From Anderseniella sp051010195 (lineage in GTDB: Bacteria; Pseudomonadota; Alphaproteobacteria; Rhizobiales; Aestuariivirgaceae): a stretch of DNA of 15,174 nucleotides. Shown here piece after piece: positions 6,934 to 13,228 of the stretch. The position numbers and the translations under genes were made by a program. The notes under the pieces are model-generated. The model ran no database searches. It saw nothing but the letters and a program-made list of their open reading frames with translations, and was not told where the DNA came from. The stretch lies in the NCBI GenBank assembly GCA_051010195.1, contig JBPCVV010000204.1, forward strand, positions 1 to 15,174, written 5' to 3'. How positions within the stretch are numbered: the first letter of the stretch is position 1; the number at the start of each line of letters is the position of its first letter.

Positions 6934-7095
6934 TATGCCGAGAGCACTACCAGCAGCCTCCCGTTTCGGGCCTTACATTAAGCGATTTCGTGTAAATACG
7001 GCCTTAACAGAACAACCAAATACGCACCTGCCGTCGCGGCGGTCCAAAGTGCTCATGCAAAGGCTTCAAGATCTTGAGGAATTATTGGCGCGCTG

Positions 7096-7737
7096 TTAGG
7101 CTTTTCCGCCGTCTATGACACGCAGAAAACTGGTATTGATCCGCCGGACCTCGTCGCTGCTGGACGCCGGTGTGGAGACCGGTTCGCCGGGAAGCAGATC
7201 GTTCCACAAGATGCGTATTTTCCGCACCTGGAATTTGACGAGAGGGTCGGGGTCTACCCCGCGAGCATCACGGAACGGCGCGATTGTGGTCAGGGCGTGA
7301 ATATCCCTGCCATTGGCGGAAATGACTGGCACGGCAATTAACTCAAAGCCGACTTCGCGGCCACTGAAGGAATAAGCGAGAAACCGGCCGACACAAGGCT
7401 GTTTCATTCCCACGACAGTATCCAGACCGCGTACGATGGTTTCACCGTCAAAGTTTGACCAGTCGTCAAACGCGGTTGTGCCGGTCAGCTGCCGGCCCAT
7501 CGTGTCACATACGGCAGATCCCGCCAGCCGGTATACGTAAGACATCTTATGCAGGTCGCGCGCCAGTATGCACGTCCAGGGTATGATACCATCCAGGTCG
7601 CGCATGGTGATGTCGGTTCTTAGCGGAGCGGCTTCCTCGCCCCTGATGCGTTCCCAGGCGCGCAGCAACTTGCGGCTGGTGGGATGCATAACTATGTCGT
7701 CAGTGGCATTGTTGAATATTTGGTTCGTGCCTGACAT
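7096..7737 (-). CDS. PAS_5 domain protein
   Basis: A 213-residue soluble protein that I recognise as the alphaproteobacterial PAS_5 type. The N-terminal half has S-R-K-L-L-R-A-W-E-R-I-R-G, a conserved-looking L-x-G-I-I-P-W-T-C-I-L, then V-Y-R-L-A-G-S-A-V-C, followed by strands such as E-L-I-A-V-P-V. There is no attached kinase, GGDEF or DNA-binding domain, so any ligand and output are unknown. The ATG at 7737 is preferred because AGG lies 8 bases upstream; a GTG at 7746 adds three residues. It lies upstream of the PilZ gene on the same strand across 195 bp, so co-transcription is possible but not shown. It is divergent from the rhomboid gene across about 107 bp. Confidence 0.8.
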   Translation of the reverse strand: MSGTNQIFNNATDDIVMHPTSRKLLRAWERIRGEEAAPLRTDITMRDLDGIIPWTCILARDLHKMSYVYRLAGSAVCDTMGRQLTGTTAFDDWSNFDGETIVRGLDTVVGMKQPCVGRFLAYSFSGREVGFELIAVPVISANGRDIHALTTIAPFRDARGVDPDPLVKFQVRKIRILWNDLLPGEPVSTPASSSDEVRRINTSFLRVIDGGKA

Positions 7738-7844
7738 AAGAGTCACCTGCCTGACTGGTATCTCGTCGTTGTTTCAAAGCTGAACGCTGCTAACCCGTCT
7801 TTGCAGGCACCGTGCCAGACAGAGGAAAACAGACAGGCAAATCC

Positions 7845-8630
7845 ATGAAAGACGAGAAATCCCCCGAAAATTGGCGATTTGACGAGAAGAGCTGGCCGCC
7901 TGAAGACCCCGAAGCAGTGAATGTTCGCCGGACGCCGCCTCCTGCCATCAATGCGCCTGGTGTCGTTCTGTTGCTGGCCGGCACACTACTGGTCATTCAT
8001 GCCGGTCTTCAGCTTGTCGGCAGCGACACCTATAACCGTGTCCTGCTGACACTGGCATTTCTGCCGGTTCGTTTTCAGACATTGACGGAATTGGGCGGGC
8101 AATTGCTGCCCGGTGGCGAAATTGCGCGGGTAACGTCCTTTTTCACTTATGCACTGCTGCACGGAAGCTGGATGCACCTTGTGATGAACATGGTCTGGAT
8201 GCTGGCTTTCGGGTCAGTCGCGGCGAGGCGGTTGGGGACGGCCAGATTCATTGGCCTGTCCATGCTTGCGGCAGGTGTGGCAGCGGCATTTTCCCTGGTC
8301 TTGAACTGGGGGACGGGGGCAATACTGGTCGGCGCATCCGGTGCCATTGCAGGACAGATGGCAGTTGCTGTCCGGTTGATCTTTGCACATGGCGGCACAT
8401 TGATGACCAGTTTACGTAAAGATCTTTCCCTGGTGCCGCCGGAACCGCTGTTGCGGCTGTTCACCAACAGATCTGCGGTCATTTTCATAGGGATCTGGCT
8501 CGGCGTCGACATGTTGTCGGCATCATCGGGGCTGCTGAGTGACGCCCGAATCGCATGGGAAGCCCATCTGGGCGGCTTTTTGACCGGATTGATGGTATTT
8601 GGCTGGCTCGATCCGGCCAGAAGGACCTGA
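7845..8630 (+). CDS. Rhomboid family intramembrane serine protease
   Basis: A 261-residue inner-membrane protein. A proline-rich cytosolic N-terminus (about 1-36) is followed by roughly six membrane helices. The rhomboid hallmarks are present: H-G-S-W-M-H-L-V-M-N (His106, His111, Asn115), catalytic Ser165 in G-A-S-G, and catalytic His241 in A-H-L-G-G in the last helix. It should cut transmembrane substrates within the membrane; no substrate is suggested here. The ATG at 7845 is chosen, with AGG about 7 bases upstream and M-K-D-E-K as N-terminus; a GTG at 7812 would add 11 residues. The CBS-domain gene follows on the same strand after 205 bp, in which I see no clear terminator or RNA. Confidence 0.92.
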   Translation: MKDEKSPENWRFDEKSWPPEDPEAVNVRRTPPPAINAPGVVLLLAGTLLVIHAGLQLVGSDTYNRVLLTLAFLPVRFQTLTELGGQLLPGGEIARVTSFFTYALLHGSWMHLVMNMVWMLAFGSVAARRLGTARFIGLSMLAAGVAAAFSLVLNWGTGAILVGASGAIAGQMAVAVRLIFAHGGTLMTSLRKDLSLVPPEPLLRLFTNRSAVIFIGIWLGVDMLSASSGLLSDARIAWEAHLGGFLTGLMVFGWLDPARRT

Positions 8631-8835
8631 GCAAACGCAAAGCGCGGCATTGCCGGCCATGTTGGACTATCTCGTTGAGATTGATCGGAATAATGATTTC
8701 CTGATCATGCCCATCTGTCTTGGCATTGAAACAGATGCAAGCCGTTTGAGAAACATCTGATTAAGGGTTTTGTGGCAATAATTCAGCATCGGGCGTTTCA
8801 GCTCCGGTTTTTGCGAAAAAAGGTCAGTGCCCACA

Positions 8836-9378
8836 ATGAATGCCGCGGACATTGTTGAACAATATGGACGTGGTGTTCCGGCTATTGTGCAATCCACCAA
8901 GCTGGTGGATGTGTGTGAATACCTGCTGTCCTGCCGCGCACCTGGAACGGTCATCCTCAGTGAATACGGCGAAGTCAAAGGCACCCTGTCGCAGAAGGAC
9001 ATTATCAATGCATCCGGCAGGCTTGGCTCTTCCGTCATGCAGATGGTGGCCAGCGACCTGGTTCGTGACCTGGTTCCGGCATGTGAGACGAAAACTCATA
9101 TCATTCAGGTCATGGAGCTGTTGAATAACACTTCATCGGAATTTGTGCTGGTCACCGAGCAGGGCGAAATCAGGGGAATGATCACCCTGGCCGACGTGCA
9201 TGACCTGCTGCTGCATGCCTTAACTGAAGAGATCGCAGAAAACCCCGATGTAGATGACAAGGCGGATGTCAAGCCGGCACCACGCAAGAAGGCCGATGTT
9301 GAAAAAAATGCCGGTTCAGACGAAGACGCCGCTGCGCCGCCACAGCCGGAGTACGAAGAGATCCGCAACTCGGCGTAG
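8836..9378 (+). CDS. Two-CBS-domain protein with acidic tail
   Basis: A 180-residue soluble protein. Residues about 1-58 and 67-130 form two CBS motifs. The first has the pattern V-I-L-S-E-Y-G-E-V-K-G-T-L-S-Q-K-D-I, the second F-V-L-V-T-E-Q-G-E-I-R-G-M-I-T-L-A-D-V-H-D. CBS pairs usually sense adenine nucleotides such as AMP, ATP or SAM. No catalytic or transport domain is attached. The last 45 residues or so are rich in Asp, Glu, Ala, Lys and Pro and look disordered. The ATG at 8836 is chosen; a GTG at 8827 would add three residues and has AAGG only 3 bases upstream, so the start is uncertain. It converges on hisI with 17 bp between stops. Confidence 0.88.
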   Translation: MNAADIVEQYGRGVPAIVQSTKLVDVCEYLLSCRAPGTVILSEYGEVKGTLSQKDIINASGRLGSSVMQMVASDLVRDLVPACETKTHIIQVMELLNNTSSEFVLVTEQGEIRGMITLADVHDLLLHALTEEIAENPDVDDKADVKPAPRKKADVEKNAGSDEDAAAPPQPEYEEIRNSA

Positions 9379-9395
9379 ACCGGATCCGGCGTTGC

Positions 9396-9839
9396 CTACT
9401 TTTTCCCGTATGTCGCTTCCGGGTCGATTTTCCTGACATTGTCGATCGTCGTCAGGCTGCGATCCTTGTTCACCTCGCGGTAGAAGCAGGTTGCGCGTCC
9501 TGTGTGGCATGCCGCCCCGTCGCCGGCGACGCGAACCTCCAGCACCAGCACATCCTGATCACAGTCGGTGCGAATGCGCTCAATGTGCTGTATCTGTCCT
9601 GAGGTCTCGCCTTTTTTCCACAACGACCTGCGCGAGCGTGAATAATAGTGCGCCAGCCCTGTTTCAAGGGTGAGCGCCAGGCTCTCCCTGTTCATGAAGG
9701 CAAACATCAAGGGCGCATTGCTCGCCGCGTCGATCGCCATGGCCGGGATCAGCCCGGCATCATCGAACCGCGGCGCAAATTCGCCGCCCTCTTCAACATC
9801 ATCAATGCTGGCGGGAAGGGGAAACGTAGTATCGGTCAC
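9396..9839 (-). CDS. hisI: Phosphoribosyl-AMP cyclohydrolase HisI
   Basis: A 147-residue single-function HisI that opens the adenine ring of phosphoribosyl-AMP in histidine synthesis. The core motifs are intact: L-M-F-A-F-M-N, Y-S-R-S-R-R-S-L-W-K-K-G-E-T-S-G, the metal-binding D-C-D-Q-D (Asp92, Cys93, Asp94, Asp96), and Cys111 and Cys118 in C-H-T-G-R-A-T-C for zinc. It lacks the HisE pyrophosphohydrolase half, as is usual in alphaproteobacteria. The start is taken as GTG at 9839, 28 bp after the folE stop. An upstream in-frame ATG at 9938 would overlap folE and add 33 unconserved residues. folE and hisI probably form one transcript. Confidence 0.95.
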   Translation of the reverse strand: MTDTTFPLPASIDDVEEGGEFAPRFDDAGLIPAMAIDAASNAPLMFAFMNRESLALTLETGLAHYYSRSRRSLWKKGETSGQIQHIERIRTDCDQDVLVLEVRVAGDGAACHTGRATCFYREVNKDRSLTTIDNVRKIDPEATYGKK

Positions 9840-9867
9840 GTGAATTTCCGCTGAAATTGAAAAGGCT

Positions 9868-10509
9868 TCAGTCAGGCTGGCGGTAGCGCACCATTTCCAT
9901 GAAACGTGCCTGCAGACCAGGCTCTGCCTTGAAATCACCGGTGAACCGGGTGGTCAGTGTGGAGGCGTCACGTTTTTGGACGCCACGCATGGTCATGCAG
10001 TTATGCACGGCTTCGACCATGACTGCGACACCACGTGCATCCAGTTGTGTATCGATGGCATGCACGATCTGGGCTGTCAGGTTTTCCTGGGTCTGCAGAC
10101 GACGCGAGAAAACTTCCACAACGCGGGCCAGTTTCGACAGCCCGACAACGCCGTTTGTCGGCAGGTAGGCAATGTGGACATGGCCCTGGAACGGCACCAT
10201 GTGGTGTTCGCAATGGGAGAAAAACTCGATGTTGCGCACCAGGACAATGTCGTCATAACCGCCGACATCCTCAAAGGTGCGCTGCAGGGCATCGCGACTG
10301 TCCGCCTTGTAGCCGGAGAACAATTCCGAATACGCTTTCAGCACCCGCTTCGGCGTATCCAGCAAACCCTCCCGGTCCGGATCATCGCCGGCCCACGAGA
10401 TCAGCGTACGCACGGCTTCGAGAGCTTGTTCCTCGGAAGGTTTTTCAATTGCCGGGCCAGACCCGATATCGGGCTTTGCGGTATCTATGCGTTTAACGAC
10501 GGCGTCCAT
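9868..10509 (-). CDS. folE: GTP cyclohydrolase I FolE
   Basis: A 213-residue type I GTP cyclohydrolase, which converts GTP to 7,8-dihydroneopterin triphosphate for tetrahydrofolate and, in many bacteria, deazapurine synthesis. Zinc ligands are visible: Cys100 and His103 in S-H-C-E-H-H, and Cys171 in H-N-C-M-T-M-R-G. G-L-L-D-T-P-K-R-V, the R-L-Q-T-Q-E segment and L-T-T-R-F-T-G also fit the family. The start is the ATG at 10509: GAGG lies 5 bases upstream and the protein then begins M-D-A-V-V-K, like rhizobial FolE as I recall it. Further starts up to 10584 add an unconserved stretch. It leads hisI in a probable two-gene operon and is divergent from the scaffold gene across 249 bp. Confidence 0.96.
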   Translation of the reverse strand: MDAVVKRIDTAKPDIGSGPAIEKPSEEQALEAVRTLISWAGDDPDREGLLDTPKRVLKAYSELFSGYKADSRDALQRTFEDVGGYDDIVLVRNIEFFSHCEHHMVPFQGHVHIAYLPTNGVVGLSKLARVVEVFSRRLQTQENLTAQIVHAIDTQLDARGVAVMVEAVHNCMTMRGVQKRDASTLTTRFTGDFKAEPGLQARFMEMVRYRQPD

Positions 10510-10758
10510 TCGGGCCTCGATAGAGTCTTGTGATTTCAGGGCTAAATGCATTGATTTAACGCTGGATTGTCGGTTCGGGTTCACTCAACTTGCAGCAAAT
10601 TTTGAAAACTCGCGAATTTGCGTCTGGTCTTAGCATAAGCTTTACCGGAATCCAAAAGACAGATTGCGGTGGGGGCATGCATAATGATCACTCCGACACA
10701 GCATATGGCGGAAAGAGGCTGGTAATACAAGCCGGTTCGACCCATATTGGCCACTGCC

Positions 10759-11214
10759 ATGATAAACGACGTCTACAACAAGCAGATTCTGGGCTTTGCC
10801 GCTGATATTCCCCGGCTGGGCCGGCTATCCGAACCGCAAGGCACCGCTGTTGCCCATTCAAAACTGTGCGGTTCCAAGGTCACGGTTGATCTCATGCTGG
10901 ACAATGACGTGGTTTCCGACTTTGCCCACGATGTGAAAGCGTGCGCACTGGGCCAGGCATCGTCTTCGATCATGGCGCATCATGTTGTCGGCTCTACGCC
11001 GGACGAGCTGCGCGCGGTTCGCGACCAGATGTACGACATGCTGAAGAATAACGGCCCGGCCCCGGACGGGAAATGGTCGGATCTGGAAGCGCTGTCACCG
11101 GTGCGCGACTTCAAGGCGCGCCACGCCTCAACCCTGTTGACCTTCGATGCCGTGTGCAATGCGGTTGACATGGCCCTGGGCAAGACGGGCGAAGAGACGG
11201 CCAGATCAGCCTGA
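10759..11214 (+). CDS. IscU/NifU-like iron-sulfur scaffold family protein
   Basis: A 151-residue protein of the IscU/NifU N-terminal family, whose founders hold nascent Fe-S clusters on three cysteines. Here Cys37 (K-L-C-G-S-K) and Cys62 (V-K-A-C-A-L-G-Q-A-S-S-S) match the first two positions. At the third, normally H-C-S, it reads H-A-S (Ala123); another Cys occurs at 133. Asp is also absent after C-G. Rhizobial relatives, as I remember them, share this change, so it may be a distinct subfamily and not a working IscU. The ATG at 10759 is chosen over a TTG at 10747; both have weak ribosome sites. It is the first plus-strand gene after the folE divergence and overlaps betC tail to tail by 9 bp. 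Confidence 0.88.
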   Translation: MINDVYNKQILGFAADIPRLGRLSEPQGTAVAHSKLCGSKVTVDLMLDNDVVSDFAHDVKACALGQASSSIMAHHVVGSTPDELRAVRDQMYDMLKNNGPAPDGKWSDLEALSPVRDFKARHASTLLTFDAVCNAVDMALGKTGEETARSA

Positions 11215-12750
11215 TTTCTTGGTCGGTTGCGGCGGCGGCGGAAACCGGGAGGTTTTTTCCAGCACGTTCAGGTCCTTGTGATTGCGCATGTACTGTTCCG
11301 AAGCATCGCGCAACGGCTGATAGTCCCACGGATACCAGTTGCCTTTTCGAAGCGCCTGCCACACGGCAAGCCGCACCAACTGGCTTTCCCTGATTTCCGC
11401 CTCCAGCCTGGACGGGTTCCAGCGGGCTGCTGCCATCGACCGGAATTTCCGCACGACGCCTGCGTGATCAGGATTGCCCGCCAGATTGTTCATCTCGTTG
11501 GGATCCGAAGTCAGGTCGAACAGTTGGTCGGGATCGGGGCGTGACGCGGTGTATTTCCAGTTTCCCTGCCGGATCATGAACAGCGGGGCCAAGCAGCCTT
11601 CCGCTGTCAGTTCTGCATAAATTGCGTGGTCGGGATTTTCAGCACCACCTTCAAGCAGGGGCAGGAGAGATTGTCCGTCAAGTGCCGCTGCATGGTGCCG
11701 GCGTCCGGCGATATCGCTCAGGGTCGGCAGGATGTCGAGCAGCGAGGCTGGTTGGGTAATCCGGCGTGCGTCAAACCGGCCTGGCGCATGCACGATTAAC
11801 GGCACCCTTGCTGAATGTTCCATGAAACTCATCTTGTACCACAGGCCGCGCTCGCCGAGCATGTCGCCGTGATCAGACGTGAACATGATGACCGTATCGT
11901 CTTTCAGCCCGCAATCATCAAGGGTTGCCAGTATCTTGCCGACATGATCGTCGAGATAGGAGATATTAGCGTAGTAGGCGCGCCTGGCATTGCGGATGTC
12001 CTGTTCCGATATGTCATAATCGTCCATGGCCGACACTTTCCACAGCCGCTGGCTATGCGGGTCCATTTCGTCATAGGCAAGGGCAGATGTAACCGGCGCA
12101 TCCATGCCTTCGTCTGAATACAGGTTCCAGTATTTTGCCCGTGCCGCGTACGGGTCATGTGGGTGAGTAAAGGAAGCAACCAGGCAAAACGGGCGCTGTT
12201 CCGGATTGCGGGCATAGTCGTAGATGCGGCGGCAGGCCTGGAAAGCCACCTCATCGTCGTATTCAAGCTGGTTGGTCTGTTCGGCAATGCCGGCTTGCTT
12301 GACCGACAACAGGTTGTGGTACCACCAGTCGACGCGCTCCTGCGGTTTGCGCCAGTCGGGTGTCCAGCCGAAATCGGCCGGGTAAATGTCGGTGGTCAGG
12401 CGTTCCTCGAAGCCGTGCATCTGATCGGGCCCGACAAAATGCATCTTGCCTGACAGACAGGTACGGTAGCCTTCCAGGCGCAGATAGTGGGCAAAGCTGG
12501 GGATCTGGGAGGCAAATTCGGCTGCATTGTCGTAGACCCGGTTGCGTGACGGCAACTGTCCGGACATCATTGCAGCACGTCCCGGTGCGCATAGCGGGCT
12601 CGGCGAGTAGAAGTTCTCGAATACCACACCGTCTTCTGCCAGCGCATCGATGTTGGGTGTCTTGACTACCTTGTGTCCGTAGCAGGACAGGAACAGGGCA
12701 GACAGCTGATCGACCATGATGAGGACAATATTGGGCTTGGTTTCAGGCAT
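11206..12750 (-). CDS. betC: Choline-sulfatase BetC
   Basis: A 514-residue type I sulfatase without signal peptide, so cytosolic. It hydrolyses choline-O-sulfate to choline and sulfate, supplying choline for glycine betaine. The formylglycine site is Cys54 in C-A-P-G-R. Metal ligands include Asp14 (I-M-V-D-Q), Asp293 and His294 (T-S-D-H-G-D). Long stretches such as P-S-R-N-R-V-Y-D-N-A-A-E, G-P-D-Q-M-H-G-F-E-E-R-L and T-D-I-Y-P-A-D-F-G-W-T-P match BetC as I know it from Sinorhizobium, as does the C-terminal Y-P-W-D-Y-Q-P-L-R-D-A-S-E-Q-Y-M-R-N-H unique to choline-sulfatases. AGGGA lies 6 bases before the ATG. No betA, betB, betI or transporter gene lies in this window. Confidence 0.93.
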   Translation of the reverse strand: MPETKPNIVLIMVDQLSALFLSCYGHKVVKTPNIDALAEDGVVFENFYSPSPLCAPGRAAMMSGQLPSRNRVYDNAAEFASQIPSFAHYLRLEGYRTCLSGKMHFVGPDQMHGFEERLTTDIYPADFGWTPDWRKPQERVDWWYHNLLSVKQAGIAEQTNQLEYDDEVAFQACRRIYDYARNPEQRPFCLVASFTHPHDPYAARAKYWNLYSDEGMDAPVTSALAYDEMDPHSQRLWKVSAMDDYDISEQDIRNARRAYYANISYLDDHVGKILATLDDCGLKDDTVIMFTSDHGDMLGERGLWYKMSFMEHSARVPLIVHAPGRFDARRITQPASLLDILPTLSDIAGRRHHAAALDGQSLLPLLEGGAENPDHAIYAELTAEGCLAPLFMIRQGNWKYTASRPDPDQLFDLTSDPNEMNNLAGNPDHAGVVRKFRSMAAARWNPSRLEAEIRESQLVRLAVWQALRKGNWYPWDYQPLRDASEQYMRNHKDLNVLEKTSRFPPPPQPTKKSG

Positions 12751-12774
12751 GACGGATCCCTATATGAACTGGTG

Positions 12775-12792
12775 TAGCGCCAGATTAGCGCC
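12775..12792. promoter_or_regulatory. Direct repeat between betC and yidD, possible operator
   Basis: TAGCGCC occurs at 12775-12781 and 12786-12792, a start-to-start distance of 11 bp or about one helix turn, in the 60-bp divergent gap. It would overlap the betC promoter region. It is short and may be chance. Confidence 0.2.
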
Positions 12793-12810
12793 CGTGCATG
12801 GAGCAACAGA

Positions 12811-13134
12811 TTGAAAGACCGACCGTTTCCAGCGAAGCCGCGACAAGGGTTTGCAGCATCGATCATGCTGGTGCTCATTCGCGGCTACCAACTGAGCCTG
12901 TCGTATTTCTTCGGCCGCACCTGCCGGCATTTGCCGACATGCTCCAGCTACACCATGGAGGCCATCTCCGTCCATGGGGCGTGGGCCGGATTCTGGTTGG
13001 GACTGTTCAGGATTGCCCGCTGCAACCCGTGGGGGACGAGCGGCTACGATCCGGTGCCGAAAGAGATAGAACGGGCCGGAATGAAGGTCTGGCGCTATGG
13101 TCGCTTGACGAAGCGGCCCGATAACGGGCAATAA
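12811..13134 (+). CDS. yidD: Membrane protein insertion efficiency factor YidD
   Basis: A 107-residue YidD. The family's cysteine-rich core is clear: L-I-R-G-Y-Q-L-S-L-S, then C-R-H-L-P-T-C-S-S-Y-T-M-E-A-I, H-G-A-W-A-G-F-W-L-G-L-F-R-I-A-R-C-N-P-W, and G-Y-D-P-V-P. YidD is a peripheral inner-membrane protein that aids YidC in membrane protein insertion. The start is read as TTG at 12811 because GGAG lies 7 bases upstream and relatives carry an N-terminal extension before the core; the next ATG, at 12865, would leave only the core. It is divergent from betC across 60 bp and 94 bp upstream of thrS on the same strand. Confidence 0.93.
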   Translation: MKDRPFPAKPRQGFAASIMLVLIRGYQLSLSYFFGRTCRHLPTCSSYTMEAISVHGAWAGFWLGLFRIARCNPWGTSGYDPVPKEIERAGMKVWRYGRLTKRPDNGQ

Positions 13135-13142
13135 GTGGCGCA

Positions 13143-13165
13143 TTGCGCGAAAACGTGCTGCGCAA
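13143..13165 (+). other. Small inverted repeat upstream of thrS
   Basis: TTGCGC (13143-13148) and GCGCAA (13160-13165) are perfect 6-base arms with an 11-base spacer, just after yidD. No T tract follows, so it is not a classic terminator. It could be an RNA-end hairpin or an operator. Confidence 0.25.
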
Positions 13166-13228
13166 CCAGACCACAATCAGTCAGCTTACCTGCGTTTGTA
13201 TGCAGAGAGTGAGCAAGAGGTGACGACA

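Noticed and set aside
8147..8650. Minus-strand frame of 167 codons opposite the rhomboid gene
   Set aside because: Low-complexity, Pro/Ser/Ala-rich shadow of a gene with all rhomboid motifs.
8631..8835. FNR-like or small-RNA element between the rhomboid and CBS genes
   Set aside because: TTGAT near 8680 lacks a properly spaced ATCAA partner, and no stem followed by a T tract is present.
9976..10533. Plus-strand frame of 185 codons opposite folE
   Set aside because: It is the antisense shadow of FolE, whose catalytic motifs are intact.
10510..10758. Iron-responsive operator in the folE-scaffold divergent gap
   Set aside because: I looked for Irr (ICE) and RirA-type boxes and found no convincing match; the gap also shows no hairpin terminator or clear -35/-10 pair.
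13143..13223. Possible Thr-containing leader peptide before thrS
   Set aside because: A TTG-initiated frame has only three Thr among 26 codons, no ribosome site and no terminator/antiterminator pair.
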